From the NCBI GenBank assembly GCA_026706385.1, contig JAPOYV010000087.1, forward strand, positions 1-64,000: a DNA stretch of 64,000 bases. The letters are read 5' to 3'. The notes below the pieces were generated by a model, which did not search any database, was not told the origin of the DNA, and saw nothing but the letters and a program-made list of their open reading frames with translations. Source of the DNA: Gammaproteobacteria bacterium (GTDB lineage: Bacteria > Pseudomonadota > Gammaproteobacteria > Pseudomonadales > Azotimanducaceae). Of the stretch, positions 24,641 through 33,787 are shown piece by piece. The translations under genes were made by a program, and so were the position numbers. Each line of letters opens with the position of its first letter. Within the stretch, counting starts at the first letter, position 1.

Positions 24641-25651
24641 ATGACGGATTTTCGCGGTGTCTTCCCGATCCTGCCGACGCCTTTCCTGCCCGACGAATCC
24701 ATCGACGTCCGCAGTTTCCAGCACATGATCGAGCGAATGGTCTGCTTAGGTGTGGATGGCGTGACGATCCTCGGCGTCCTCGGCGAAGCCAGCCGGTTGA
24801 CGGACGGGGAACGCACAGATCTGGTCGATGCCGCCGTTCAGACCACCGCTGGCCGCATTCCCGTTGTCGTGGGCACCAGTCACAGCGGAACACGTGCCGC
24901 CGCCGAGTTGGCGGCGAGCGCCAAGCGGCAAGGCGCGGACGCGGTGATGGTCACGCCGCACAAGGAACCCGTGCCGTCGGAGCGGCGCATCTTCGATCAC
25001 TTCCGAGCCGTCGCCGCGGCCACCGACCTGCCCATCGTGCTCCAGGACCACCCCGGCTCCACGGACGTGCACATGTCCGTGGACCTCGTCCTGGACATGG
25101 TGAAGGACATTCCGACGATCGCGTGTATCAAGCAGGAGGCGGTGCCTTCGCCGCCACGGATCGCCGCGCTCAAGGCATCCCTGGACCGCGATGTGCCGAT
25201 CCTGACGGGCTTGGGCGCGCTCTATGGCGGCTTCGAACTCCTGGCCGGGGCCGACGGGTTCATGACCGGCTTCGCCTTCCCCGAGATCCTCAAGGCGATG
25301 GTGGCGGCGAGCGCCGACGACGCATGGCGGATCTACTCGGAGTACCTACCGCTCATCGTTTTCGAGAACCAGCCGGGCGTGGCCATCCGCAAGGAGATCT
25401 TCCGGCGTCGCGGCCTAATCGCGCATAGCGTCGTGAGAGCCCCCGGCGCCGGCATCTCGCCGCTTGCGGCGCAGCAACTCGACGAGCTGCTCGAGCGGAC
25501 GTTCGGTGCACGAGACCTGAGCGAGCGACAAGCGCCGAGCGAGTTCCTAGCCCGAAGGGCCGCGAAGGCAAAGCCTGGAGACTTGGAGCGCTATGTCAAC
25601 GACGCTCCCGATGTGCCGCCCGTGCCAGGCGATGAACTGCAGCCGGACTGA
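24641..25651 (+). CDS. Dihydrodipicolinate synthase/N-acetylneuraminate lyase family protein
   Basis: 336 residues of a class I aldolase TIM barrel. The Schiff-base lysine is K164 in TIACIKQEA; ITP-like LPTPFLPDES and GTSHSGTRAAAELA are also conserved. The tyrosine normally found in the YNxP motif is replaced: here the strand reads VLQDHPGST (133-141). That and the extra C-terminal 40 residues argue against DapA itself and for an aldolase or dehydratase of sugar acids or similar. It follows the membrane-protein gene by 10 bases. Confidence 0.85.
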   Translation: MTDFRGVFPILPTPFLPDESIDVRSFQHMIERMVCLGVDGVTILGVLGEASRLTDGERTDLVDAAVQTTAGRIPVVVGTSHSGTRAAAELAASAKRQGADAVMVTPHKEPVPSERRIFDHFRAVAAATDLPIVLQDHPGSTDVHMSVDLVLDMVKDIPTIACIKQEAVPSPPRIAALKASLDRDVPILTGLGALYGGFELLAGADGFMTGFAFPEILKAMVAASADDAWRIYSEYLPLIVFENQPGVAIRKEIFRRRGLIAHSVVRAPGAGISPLAAQQLDELLERTFGARDLSERQAPSEFLARRAAKAKPGDLERYVNDAPDVPPVPGDELQPD

Positions 25652-25718
25652 TCCGATGCCTGCGTATCGCGTTCCAATGCGTTGCTGAGGTCGTCCACGG
25701 CACACGTCCGCGCAATCG

Positions 25719-26690
25719 TCACGATACCGGTGGGAAATCCCGTCGCGTCACTCTCCGCAGCGGGTGCAGCTTCCCGCCCTCGCCGATGACGTAGTCCGGG
25801 AACTCCACGTCGCGGTTGCCGAAGCCTCCGGGTTCGACTCTGGTCCGCGTGCCGTATACGCCGCCTAGCGTGCCGTAGGTCCGCATGCCCAGCCGGGCGC
25901 GCAGTTTCGGACTGGCTTCGTCGAGCACTTCCTGCAGGCACGACACGCCCCAGTTCTCCTGCTGGCGCATCCACGGCAGGCAGAAGTAGGTGGTGATGCT
26001 GCGCCTGGGTTCGCCGTTGGTGTTGACGCCGAGTCCGTGCCAGATGCGCCCTTCCCACGCGAACACGCTGCCCGCGGGCACTTCGACCTGCACGGACATC
26101 TCGCGTGGCGGCGGCTTGATCTGGTATTCCGGCCGCCAGCGGTGGCTGCCGGGGACGACGTGCGTGCTGCCGCTGGCGGGCGTGAAGTCGTCGATCAGCC
26201 AGAACAGGTTGCAGGCGGCCGGGAACGTAGCCATCGCCGGGACGTAACCTTGGTCGCGGTGCAACAGCTGCGGCTCGGTGGTCGGTGCGTGGAACATCCC
26301 GCCGGTCATGCTGGAGATCAGGAACGAGCGTCCGAGCATGAAGCCCGCGAGCTCGTCGGTCTCGGGTCGCTCGATGAGATCGAGGAAGACACGGCCCTTG
26401 TTGACCATGTTGGCGACGTGCTGCTTATTGCCGAGCGCCCCGGGCGGCGCCAAGTCGCCCAAGTTCCGCTCCGCTGCCGCCTGCTCGTCAAGCGCGATGC
26501 GCAGGCGCTCGATCTCCCCGGCGCTCAGCACGTCGGGTACGAAACACATCCCATACTCCGACAGGTGCTGCTTGGCGACGTCGAAGTCGCGCGTCAGCGG
26601 TGGCAGGGGAAGCGCATCGGGCGGATCCAGGATCGGCGACGGCACGTAGCCGGTCTGTCGATGCTCGACGGGTTCCGGGCGCAAGGTCAT
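25719..26690 (-). CDS. Phytanoyl-CoA dioxygenase (PhyH) family protein
   Basis: 323 residues of an Fe(II)/2OG dioxygenase. The iron ligands H144-R-D146 (LLHRDQGYVP) and H218 (RIWHGLGVN) and the 2OG arginine R230 (RRSITTYF) are all present. PhyH members hydroxylate a wide range of alkyl-CoA and secondary metabolite substrates. The ATG at 26690 gives a plausible N-terminus (MTLRPEPVEH). It is the distal gene of a minus-strand group with the SDR and acyl-CoA synthetase, which may be one catabolic set. Confidence 0.9.
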   Translation of the reverse strand: MTLRPEPVEHRQTGYVPSPILDPPDALPLPPLTRDFDVAKQHLSEYGMCFVPDVLSAGEIERLRIALDEQAAAERNLGDLAPPGALGNKQHVANMVNKGRVFLDLIERPETDELAGFMLGRSFLISSMTGGMFHAPTTEPQLLHRDQGYVPAMATFPAACNLFWLIDDFTPASGSTHVVPGSHRWRPEYQIKPPPREMSVQVEVPAGSVFAWEGRIWHGLGVNTNGEPRRSITTYFCLPWMRQQENWGVSCLQEVLDEASPKLRARLGMRTYGTLGGVYGTRTRVEPGGFGNRDVEFPDYVIGEGGKLHPLRRVTRRDFPPVS

Positions 26691-26758
26691 GGGTGACGAC
26701 CCCCTCGTCTGTGCTCGCTCTAGCCACCCAACATACCATGCACCGGCATGGTCGACCC

Positions 26759-27589
26759 TTAGTGCTCCATGATCGCGCCGCCATCCTGGTTGATGGACTG
26801 GCCGTGGATCCACGACGCCGCCTCGGTGCACAGGTACGCGACGAAGTCGCCCACCTCGTCGTCGCTGCCCCACCGGCTCACCGGGTCACCCGGGCGTTCG
26901 CGCCTCGGTCGATTGTCGGGGCTCACGTCATCCATGCGCGAGGTCGCGACGGCGCCCGGACAAACGCAATTGACGTTCACCCCGTGAGGCCCGAACTCCC
27001 GTGCCATCGACTGCGTCATGCCGATCATCGCGAAATTGGCGGCGTTGTACGCGAGGGTATTGGGGCTGCCCCGCTTCCCGGCGACCGAGGCGATGTTGAC
27101 GATCTTGCCGCCTTCGCCCTGCGCATAGACGTGGCGGATGACCGCCTGCGTGCAGAGAAACGTGCCGCGAACCTTGACATCCACCACGCGCTGGAAAAGG
27201 TCCGGGTCCAGATCCGGGACGGGCGTCCGGTCGTCGCCCCGGGCGATAGCGGCGTTGTTGATCAGGATGTCGATGCGTCCCAACTCGCTCACGATCCGCT
27301 CGACGGCCGCTTCCGCCTGCTCACGGTCGGCGACGTCGAAGCGCAGTGCCAGCCCGCGACGGCCCTCGGCGCGAATCTGCTCCACGACGCTGTCGACGTC
27401 CCGCCAGCCCACGGCCTTCTCGTCGTCAGGGAACGTCGCCGGATCGCGGCCGGTACCGCTCACCGCAACATCGGCGCCAAGGCGCGCCAGCGCTACGGCG
27501 GCTGCGCGACCGATGCCGCGGAGCCGGCCGGCCCCGGTGACCAGCGCAACCCTGCCTTCAAGTTCCTTCGTTGCCGCCCCATCTGTCAT
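26759..27589 (-). CDS. Short-chain dehydrogenase with Asn in place of the catalytic Lys
   Basis: 276 residues. The nucleotide-binding motif TGAGRLRGIG (18-27) and the structural INNAA motif at 110-114 are intact, as is S168 (NIASVAGKRG). The active-site YxxxK reads Y181-N-A-A-N185 (TLAYNAANFAMIG), so the lysine that lowers the tyrosine pKa and binds the nicotinamide ribose is missing. The AAT codon is clear in the sequence. Otherwise the protein looks complete, with the NVNCVCPGAV and GQSINQDGGAI ends. It lies 68 bases upstream of the PhyH gene on the same strand. It could be inactive, or act by an altered mechanism. Confidence 0.85.
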   Translation of the reverse strand: MTDGAATKELEGRVALVTGAGRLRGIGRAAAVALARLGADVAVSGTGRDPATFPDDEKAVGWRDVDSVVEQIRAEGRRGLALRFDVADREQAEAAVERIVSELGRIDILINNAAIARGDDRTPVPDLDPDLFQRVVDVKVRGTFLCTQAVIRHVYAQGEGGKIVNIASVAGKRGSPNTLAYNAANFAMIGMTQSMAREFGPHGVNVNCVCPGAVATSRMDDVSPDNRPRRERPGDPVSRWGSDDEVGDFVAYLCTEAASWIHGQSINQDGGAIMEH

Positions 27590-27737
27590 TCGTTCGATCT
27601 CCCTCGAATGGTCGAAGCCGAGAATGTTATCTCGACGTGTTGACGCCAGCCTTAACGGGCGGACGTTCTAGACTCCGCCGCCCGGGATTCAAGCGCGTCG
27701 GTGACGGAACCCAACTAGGCGACCGGCTTGGGCCTTA

Positions 27738-29294
27738 TCAGACGATCCGGCTGCCCGTCTTCCCCCAGTACTCGTCCTTCAGCAACCGCTTGTAGAGCTT
27801 GCCTGTCGGCAGCCGGGGTAGTTCGTCGCGGAAGTCCACGGTCTTCGGGCACTTGTAGTGGGCGATGTGCTCGCGCGCATAGGCCACAAGCTCCGCCGCG
27901 AGCGCCTCGTCCGGCGTCACCCCTTCGATCGGTTGCACCACGGCCTTCACCTCCTCCCCCATCTCCGGGTTCGGGACGCCGATCACCGCCACGTCGGCCA
28001 CTTTCGGATGCATCACCATCGCGTCTTCGATCTCCTGCGGGTAGATGTTGACGCCGCCGGAGATGATCATGAACGTGGCGCGGTCGGTGAGGTAGAGGTA
28101 GCCCTCCTCGTCCAGGTAGCCGACGTCGCCCAAGGCCGACCAGTTGGTGTGCTCCGGATGCTGGGCGTCCCGGGTCTTCTCCGGATCCTTGAGGTACTCG
28201 AAGGCGACCATCGGCAGCTCGAAGTAGACGATGCCCGGCTCGCCGGCCGGCAACTCGTTCCCGTCCTCGTCGCAGATGTGGATGACGCCGAGGATCGACT
28301 TCCCCACCGTACCCGGATGCGCGAGCCACTCCTCCGGCCCGCAGTGGGTGAATCCGTTCAACTCGGTGCCGGCGTAGTACTCGTACAGGATCGGCCCCCA
28401 CCAATCGAGCATCTGTCGCTTGACCTCGGGCGGGCACGGCGCCGCGGCATGGATGGCAACCTTGTGCGATGAGAGGTCGAAACCGGAGCGTTCCCCCTCG
28501 GGGAGCTTCAGCATGCGGGTGAACATGGTCGGCACCCACTGGCTGTGGGTCACCTTGTGCTGCTCGATCGCCTCGAGCGCCTGCACGGGGTCGAAGCGGC
28601 GCATCATCACGACGGTCCCGCCGACCGCCTGCATGCCTTGGCAGAAACCCACGGGCGCCGAGTGGTAGAGCGGTGCCGGCGACAGGTAGACGGTGTTCTC
28701 GTCGACGCCCCACAGCGCCCGCAACAGGCCCGCGATGGCCGGATTGTCGTCGGCGATCATCTGACCTTCGACCATCGGACGCAGGATGCCCTTGGGCCGC
28801 CCCGTGGTGCCTGAACTGTAGAGCATGAAAGAGCCGGCGGGTTCCTCGGCCAACGGTTCCGCCGGATGCGCATCCATCGCCGCCTCGAAGTCCTCGAAGC
28901 CGTCGACGGCACCGTCCACCATCAGGTAGGTCGCGCACTGGGGTGCGTGCAGCTTGATCTCGGATGCAACTTCGGCAAGAGCCCGTGACGTGACCAGCAC
29001 CTGCGACTCCGAGTTGTCGACGATGTAACCCGCCTCCTCCCCGGTGAGATAGCGGTTGACCGTCGTCAGGTACAGCCCGGAGCGCATCGCCGCCCACACG
29101 ACGTCGAAGTAAGCGAGGTTGTTCTCCATCAGGATCGAGACGTGGTCGCCGCGGCGCAATCCGCGCGCCCACATCAGTTGCGCGAGCCGGTTGGAACGGT
29201 CATTGAGTTCGCCGTAGGTGCGCACCGCGCCGGTGGCCGCATCGATGACCGCCGGCTTGTCCGGGAATACCGTTGCCCAATGTCCTGGATACAT
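27738..29294 (-). CDS. Acyl-CoA synthetase (AMP-dependent synthetase/ligase)
   Basis: 518 residues. The P-loop-like motif YSSGTTGRPKG is at 159-169; YYAGTELNGFTHCGPEEW is the adenylate-binding core; DVGYLDEEGYLYLTDR and GVNIYPQEIE are the hinge and C-terminal motifs, with K in RLPTGKLYKRLLKDEY as the adenylation lysine. It activates a carboxylic acid to its CoA thioester. Proximity to SDR and PhyH genes suggests fatty or branched-chain acid catabolism. The start at 29294 gives MYPGHWATVF. Confidence 0.92.
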   Translation of the reverse strand: MYPGHWATVFPDKPAVIDAATGAVRTYGELNDRSNRLAQLMWARGLRRGDHVSILMENNLAYFDVVWAAMRSGLYLTTVNRYLTGEEAGYIVDNSESQVLVTSRALAEVASEIKLHAPQCATYLMVDGAVDGFEDFEAAMDAHPAEPLAEEPAGSFMLYSSGTTGRPKGILRPMVEGQMIADDNPAIAGLLRALWGVDENTVYLSPAPLYHSAPVGFCQGMQAVGGTVVMMRRFDPVQALEAIEQHKVTHSQWVPTMFTRMLKLPEGERSGFDLSSHKVAIHAAAPCPPEVKRQMLDWWGPILYEYYAGTELNGFTHCGPEEWLAHPGTVGKSILGVIHICDEDGNELPAGEPGIVYFELPMVAFEYLKDPEKTRDAQHPEHTNWSALGDVGYLDEEGYLYLTDRATFMIISGGVNIYPQEIEDAMVMHPKVADVAVIGVPNPEMGEEVKAVVQPIEGVTPDEALAAELVAYAREHIAHYKCPKTVDFRDELPRLPTGKLYKRLLKDEYWGKTGSRIV

Positions 29295-29402
29295 GCCTGG
29301 CCTCGCTGGTCGGTAGGGCCGCTGACGCTATCGAAAACACGGTGCAAATGCGACAAACTTGGCTCGCAAAGCGCACGAGAATCGACGCGAAGGAGACCTC
29401 GA

Positions 29403-29879
29403 ATGAAAACGGTTGGCGACGTCATGCAGCACAAGGCGCGTCTGCAGCGCGAACGCCTCGAGAGCGAGGGGTTGACTGGCGACGAGGTCTACTCGATCCC
29501 GCCCATCGCGAGCGTTTTCGAAGCCATTCAAATGATGTCCGACCACCATGTCGGCGCGCTGCCGGTGATGATCGAAGGCAAGCTCGTCGGCATCGTTTCC
29601 GAGCGCGACTACGCCCGCAAAGTCATCCTGAAGGACAAGTCGTCGAAGACCACGCGCGTATCCGAAATCATGACCCGCGATGTCATCAGCGTCAGCACGC
29701 AGGACCGCATGTCCGACTGCGTTGACCTGATGACCAGTCACCACATCCGCCACCTAGTCGTCGTCGACCAAGGCGAAGTCTCAGGCATGCTGTCCCTGCG
29801 CGACCTTTTCATGGAGATCATCGACGAGCAGTCGGAGACCATCGACCAGCTCGAGGGCTACATCCGCGGCGGCCACTGA
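29403..29879 (+). CDS. CBS-domain pair protein
   Basis: 158 residues consisting of two CBS domains: VYSIPPIASVFEAIQMMSDH through LVGIVSERDYARKVIL, and MTRDVISVSTQDRMSDCVDL through GMLSLRDLFMEII. Such stand-alone proteins bind adenine nucleotides and regulate partner enzymes or transporters. AGGAG precedes the ATG at 29403. It is separated from the convergent SulP transporter by a short region with two hairpins; a link to transport regulation is only positional. Confidence 0.9.
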   Translation: MKTVGDVMQHKARLQRERLESEGLTGDEVYSIPPIASVFEAIQMMSDHHVGALPVMIEGKLVGIVSERDYARKVILKDKSSKTTRVSEIMTRDVISVSTQDRMSDCVDLMTSHHIRHLVVVDQGEVSGMLSLRDLFMEIIDEQSETIDQLEGYIRGGH

Positions 29880-29880
29880 C

Positions 29881-29941
29881 GCGACCGCTGCGCGACGCGA
29901 CCGCTGCGCGGTCGCCCCGAGAATTCGCGTAGCGAATTCTC
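29881..29941. repeat. Tandem repeat and two perfect hairpins between convergent genes
   Basis: GCGACCGCTGCGC occurs twice as a direct repeat (29881-29893 and 29897-29909). GCGACCGC (29897-29904) pairs with GCGGTCGC (29908-29915) across a TGC loop. Next to it GAGAATTCG (29919-29927) pairs perfectly with CGAATTCTC (29933-29941) across a CGTAG loop. The stems lie between the convergent CBS and SulP genes and could serve as a bidirectional terminator or a repetitive extragenic palindrome-like element. No poly-T tail follows. Confidence 0.65.
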
Positions 29942-29962
29942 CCATTGGAAACCGAAGCCACG

Positions 29963-31741
29963 TCAGGTCAAGGCGTTGAACGCCTCGTCCGTCGTTCCAA
30001 ATACGTCGCCGGTCAACCAGTCCGCGGGCGCGATGTGGGCCAACTGGTCGCGCACCGGCCCTTTCGCTTCGCACAGGTGTAGGGCCACGCCCGCCCTGTC
30101 CAGACGATCATTGAGGCGGTGCAGCATCTCTAGGCCGGTCGTGTCGATGAAGTTCACCGCCGTCATTACCAGCACCAAGTGCTGCGTCTCGGCCCGGCCT
30201 TCCCCGCACAATGCCCATAACCGACCCTCGACCTGGTTCGCATTGGCGAAATAGAGGCTTTCGTCCACTCGCGCGGCTACGAGGTGCGGCCATGTCCGCA
30301 CCTCGTAGCGCTCGACGTTGCGGAAATGGGTGCTGTCGCCGAGCCTGCCGACCACGGCGATGTGCGGTCGGCTTGAGCCGCGCATGAACTGAACCACCGA
30401 GACGGATACGCCGAGCACCAGCCCCGCCTCGACACCAGCCAAGAGCACGCCCGCCAAGGTCGCGAAGTGGGTCACCACGTCGGGCCTGTAGAAGCGCCAA
30501 TGCTCTCGGATTGCGCGGAAGTCGATCAACCCCCACACCGATGCGATCACGATGGCCGCGAGCGCGGCGTGGGGCAGGTGCTCGAATGCCGGCGTCAGCC
30601 AAAGCAGGGTCACGAGGATCACGGCGGCGCATGAGAGAACGCTGACCGGAGTTCGACCGCCCGCCGCGACGTTGACGCTGGAGCGCGTGAAGCTGCCAGC
30701 CACGGGATAGGCGCCCGAGAACGCCGCGCCGATATTGGCCGCACCGAGCGCTACGAGTTCACGGTGGCTGTCGAGCCGTTCCTTCCTGCGCGCCGCCAGG
30801 GTCGTGCCTACCGTGTAGCTCTCGACATAGGCAACGAGGCCGATCAGGAGCGCGTTGGGCGCGAGATCCCACCAGAGCGCGGGATCGACCCAGGGGATGG
30901 TCACAACCGGCAATCCCGCGGGTACGAAGCCAACGGTCTCGACATCCAGGCCCATCACGACCACCGCCGCGGTCGCAACCACAGCGACCAATACGGGACC
31001 CGCTCGCGCGATCGGATGATCCGTGGACTTGGCCCGAACGATGGCGGGCGCATACCGGGCCACGAGGATCAGCACGACCAGACTTGCCAAGCCCAAGGCG
31101 AGGGCGGCACCGTCGAGCGTGCCCAGGGAACCGGCCAGTGCGGCCAATTGGGCAGCCGCGCCATTCTCGGTCGGGACGTCAATGCCGGTGAATGCGCCAA
31201 GCTGGCTCACGATGATGAGAATGGCCGCCGCATTGACGAAGCCCGAGATCACGGGGTGGCTGAGCAGGTTGACGATGCCGCCGAGTTGCATCGCCCGCAG
31301 CACCCAGAGCAGGATGCCGACCTGCAGGCTGAGCACCGTGACGATGGCCAGGTACTGGTCAGAGTAGGCTGCGGCGTGCTCACCCACGGCAGCCGCCACC
31401 ATCAGCGCAGCGATGGCCACCGGTCCGACGACGAGCTGCTTAGACGATCCGAGCGCCGCGTAGATCACCATCGGCGCCAAGCAGGCGTACAGTCCGGCCT
31501 GCGCCGGCAACCCGGCCAGGAAGGCGTAGGCGATCGCTTGCGGGATCGTGACGATGCCGAGCACCAAGCCAGCCACGAGATCGTGCGGGAGGTCTTCACG
31601 CCGGTACGAACCCAACACCCCCACGATGGGAACGTGCCGTGCGGCTAGTTCTAGGAGTCCAGCTTTAGGTTCCGGCAAGCGAAGTGGCTGTGCGGGCAGT
31701 TTGCCGACGGGCGAATCCGCATTGTAGCCTTGCCCGCGCAC
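29963..31741 (-). CDS. SulP-family anion transporter with STAS domain
   Basis: About 592 residues. The N-terminal transmembrane domain opens with the SulP signature DLVAGLVLGIVTIPQAIAYA and GLYACLAPMVIYAALGSSKQ, and has about 12-14 hydrophobic segments. A cytoplasmic STAS domain follows (residues about 460-590: HIAVVGRLGDSTHFRN, NFIDTTGLEMLHRL). SulP proteins carry sulfate, bicarbonate or organic anions. The start is uncertain: a GTG at 31741 is used here, with a TTG at 31774 as an alternative that would overlap the divergent esterase gene. With two sulfatases nearby, sulfate transport is possible but not shown. Confidence 0.9.
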   Translation of the reverse strand: MRGQGYNADSPVGKLPAQPLRLPEPKAGLLELAARHVPIVGVLGSYRREDLPHDLVAGLVLGIVTIPQAIAYAFLAGLPAQAGLYACLAPMVIYAALGSSKQLVVGPVAIAALMVAAAVGEHAAAYSDQYLAIVTVLSLQVGILLWVLRAMQLGGIVNLLSHPVISGFVNAAAILIIVSQLGAFTGIDVPTENGAAAQLAALAGSLGTLDGAALALGLASLVVLILVARYAPAIVRAKSTDHPIARAGPVLVAVVATAAVVVMGLDVETVGFVPAGLPVVTIPWVDPALWWDLAPNALLIGLVAYVESYTVGTTLAARRKERLDSHRELVALGAANIGAAFSGAYPVAGSFTRSSVNVAAGGRTPVSVLSCAAVILVTLLWLTPAFEHLPHAALAAIVIASVWGLIDFRAIREHWRFYRPDVVTHFATLAGVLLAGVEAGLVLGVSVSVVQFMRGSSRPHIAVVGRLGDSTHFRNVERYEVRTWPHLVAARVDESLYFANANQVEGRLWALCGEGRAETQHLVLVMTAVNFIDTTGLEMLHRLNDRLDRAGVALHLCEAKGPVRDQLAHIAPADWLTGDVFGTTDEAFNALT

Positions 31742-31758
31742 ATGCAACGGGTCGTTCA

Positions 31759-32442
31759 ATGAATGCGCAAACAATCGCCGCGGCGGCCCTGCTCGCCGGG
31801 ACTGCCACTTTCGGCGCGGAGTATCCCGACCCCGAACGATTCCGCGGTGCCATCGACGCGTTCCAAGCGGCCGAAGCCGAGTCGATGCCGGCGCGCGGTG
31901 CGGTGGTCGCCACGGGCAGTTCGAGTATGCGCGGCTGGCATGGACGAATCGCGGACGATCTGGCCCCGCTCACGATCATTCCGCGCGGTTTCGGCGGCAG
32001 CAATATGCACGATGTCCGGCACTTCCTCACCGAACTCGTGCTGCGCCACGAACCGCCGGCGGTTCTGCTCTACGAAGGCGACAACGACGTCGCGGCCGGC
32101 CTCACGCCCGAGCAGATCCTTGCCGAGTTCGACGCCATCGACGCCGCAATCGCCGAGCGGCTGCCCGAGACGCGCATCTACATCCTCGCCGTGAAGCCGA
32201 GCATCGCCCGTTGGCAGCTCTGGCCCACCATGGCCGCGACGAACGACCTGCTCAAGGCCCGGGCCGACAACGACCCGCGACTCACCTTCATCGACATCGC
32301 AACGCCGATGCTCGGCGACGACGGTAAGCCGTTGCCCGAGATCTTCGTCGCCGACATGCTGCACATGAACGGCTTGGGTTACGACATCTGGCGCGACGTC
32401 GTGCGAGGTGTGCTTGTCGAAGCCGAACGGGCCTACGAATAA
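31759..32442 (+). CDS. Secreted SGNH/GDSL-type esterase
   Basis: 227 residues with a signal peptide (MNAQTIAAAALLAGTATFGA, cleavage near FGA-EYP). SGNH blocks are visible: VATGSSSMRGW with the nucleophile serine, PRGFGGSNMHD with the glycine, YEGDNDVAAG with the asparagine N109, and ADMLHMNGLG with the Asp-x2-His pair near residues 199-202. It is a periplasmic or secreted esterase/lipase-like hydrolase of unknown substrate. The SulP and esterase starts are almost back to back, so their promoters must overlap the ends of the coding regions. Confidence 0.85.
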   Translation: MNAQTIAAAALLAGTATFGAEYPDPERFRGAIDAFQAAEAESMPARGAVVATGSSSMRGWHGRIADDLAPLTIIPRGFGGSNMHDVRHFLTELVLRHEPPAVLLYEGDNDVAAGLTPEQILAEFDAIDAAIAERLPETRIYILAVKPSIARWQLWPTMAATNDLLKARADNDPRLTFIDIATPMLGDDGKPLPEIFVADMLHMNGLGYDIWRDVVRGVLVEAERAYE

Positions 32443-32458
32443 CGCAAACCGTTCGCGC

Positions 32459-33787
32459 TCAGGGCGGCAACAGCGAACCCGCTTCGCCCACGGAAACCAC
32501 CCGGACGGTGGTGAACGCCGCGGGGTCGAGAAACCGGCGGACGAACGCGTTGACCTCCGCCAAGCCAAGTTCCGACGCGCGGTCCGCCACGCGATCGAAG
32601 AACCCGTCGGGCAGGCCGTCGCGGCGCTCTTGGAGCAGCCAGCCCAGTTCGTCGGCCGGGGTCTGGCGCGCGAATAGTCGCCGCCCCGCCAGATAGCCGA
32701 CCGCGTCGTCGAACTCGGCGTCCGTGATGCCTTCGCGATGCAAGCGCGCTATGACGGTGCGCATCTTCCGCTCGACCTCCGCGGCGTTCGCCGTGCGTGT
32801 GAAGGTCGTGACTCGGAACATGCCGGACACGGGCGAGCCGGGGGCCGTCGCCGAGGCGTCGTAGGTATCCCCTTCGTCGTGGCGCAACGCCGAGGCGAGA
32901 CGGGAGTACGGATGACCTCCCAAGACATGCGCGGTCACCTGGTAAGCCGGGTAGTCCTCGTCGTGGTACGGAATCGAGTGGCGGACCATCGCGAGGTACA
33001 CCTGGGTCAGGCGCGGCATCTCCACAGTCACCGTGCGGCCGTCCGACGCCGTCAACGGCAAGTAGTCCGGAGTTAGCAGCACTTCCGACGCCGGTTCGGC
33101 GGCCGGCACGAGCCCAGCCAAGGCCCGTTCCGCCTCGGTGCGGGCTACGCGACCGGCGATCGCGATGGTCCGCCCCGGCAAGCGCACGATCGCATCGCGC
33201 ACATCGAGTAGGCGCGCCGGATCGGTTACCACCCGGCGAGGCGGCTCGTAGCTGATTCGGCGCGGGTCACCCGTCGCGAACAGGGACCGGAGCCCGGCTT
33301 GGTGGCGCATGAAGGCGGGTTCTCGAGTGGACCGATCCCACTCGAGATTGCTCAAGGTTCGCCATCTTTGGAGTTCGGCCCGGTCGAAGTCGCGATTGGC
33401 CAGCACGGACCGCATCAGGTCGGCAAGGCTCGCGAAGTCTTCCGCGAGCCCCGACCCGTAAATCCGAGCGTTGCGGTTGTACATCTCGACGGTCAGGGCC
33501 ACGCCTAGGGCGTCCGCCCGCCGCCGCAGCGCGCCCGACGGATCGAACAACTGGATCTCGAACGCTTCGCGCGCCGGGTTCTCACGCGCCCACGGCGACC
33601 ACGTGCCAATCGGGAAGTCGACGGCAAGGTAGGCCCACGACGCGCGCCGGTCCTCGACCAGGACGACCCCGGTGCCGTCGTCGAGACGCCACTCCTCGGG
33701 GCTTGTGGCCGCGAGTGCCGGTGCCCATGCCAATCCCGCGGCTGCCAGAATGCCGGCGAGAACGGCACGTCCACGGTACACGCTCAA
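32459..33787 (-). CDS. M16-family peptidase-like protein, inactive-type half
   Basis: 442 residues with a signal peptide (MSVYRGRAVLAGILAAAGLA to WAPALAA). It has the M16 fold (DDGTGVVLVEDRRASWAYLA; later YQVTAHVLGGHPYSRLASAL) but no HXXEH zinc motif, as in the non-catalytic half of two-chain M16 peptidases. Probable start: a TTG at 33787 overlapping the upstream stop as TTGA, with a GTG at 33781 also possible. It follows the catalytic M16 gene and surely forms a heterodimer with it in the periplasm. Substrates of this pair type are unknown. Confidence 0.87.
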   Translation of the reverse strand: MSVYRGRAVLAGILAAAGLAWAPALAATSPEEWRLDDGTGVVLVEDRRASWAYLAVDFPIGTWSPWARENPAREAFEIQLFDPSGALRRRADALGVALTVEMYNRNARIYGSGLAEDFASLADLMRSVLANRDFDRAELQRWRTLSNLEWDRSTREPAFMRHQAGLRSLFATGDPRRISYEPPRRVVTDPARLLDVRDAIVRLPGRTIAIAGRVARTEAERALAGLVPAAEPASEVLLTPDYLPLTASDGRTVTVEMPRLTQVYLAMVRHSIPYHDEDYPAYQVTAHVLGGHPYSRLASALRHDEGDTYDASATAPGSPVSGMFRVTTFTRTANAAEVERKMRTVIARLHREGITDAEFDDAVGYLAGRRLFARQTPADELGWLLQERRDGLPDGFFDRVADRASELGLAEVNAFVRRFLDPAAFTTVRVVSVGEAGSLLPP

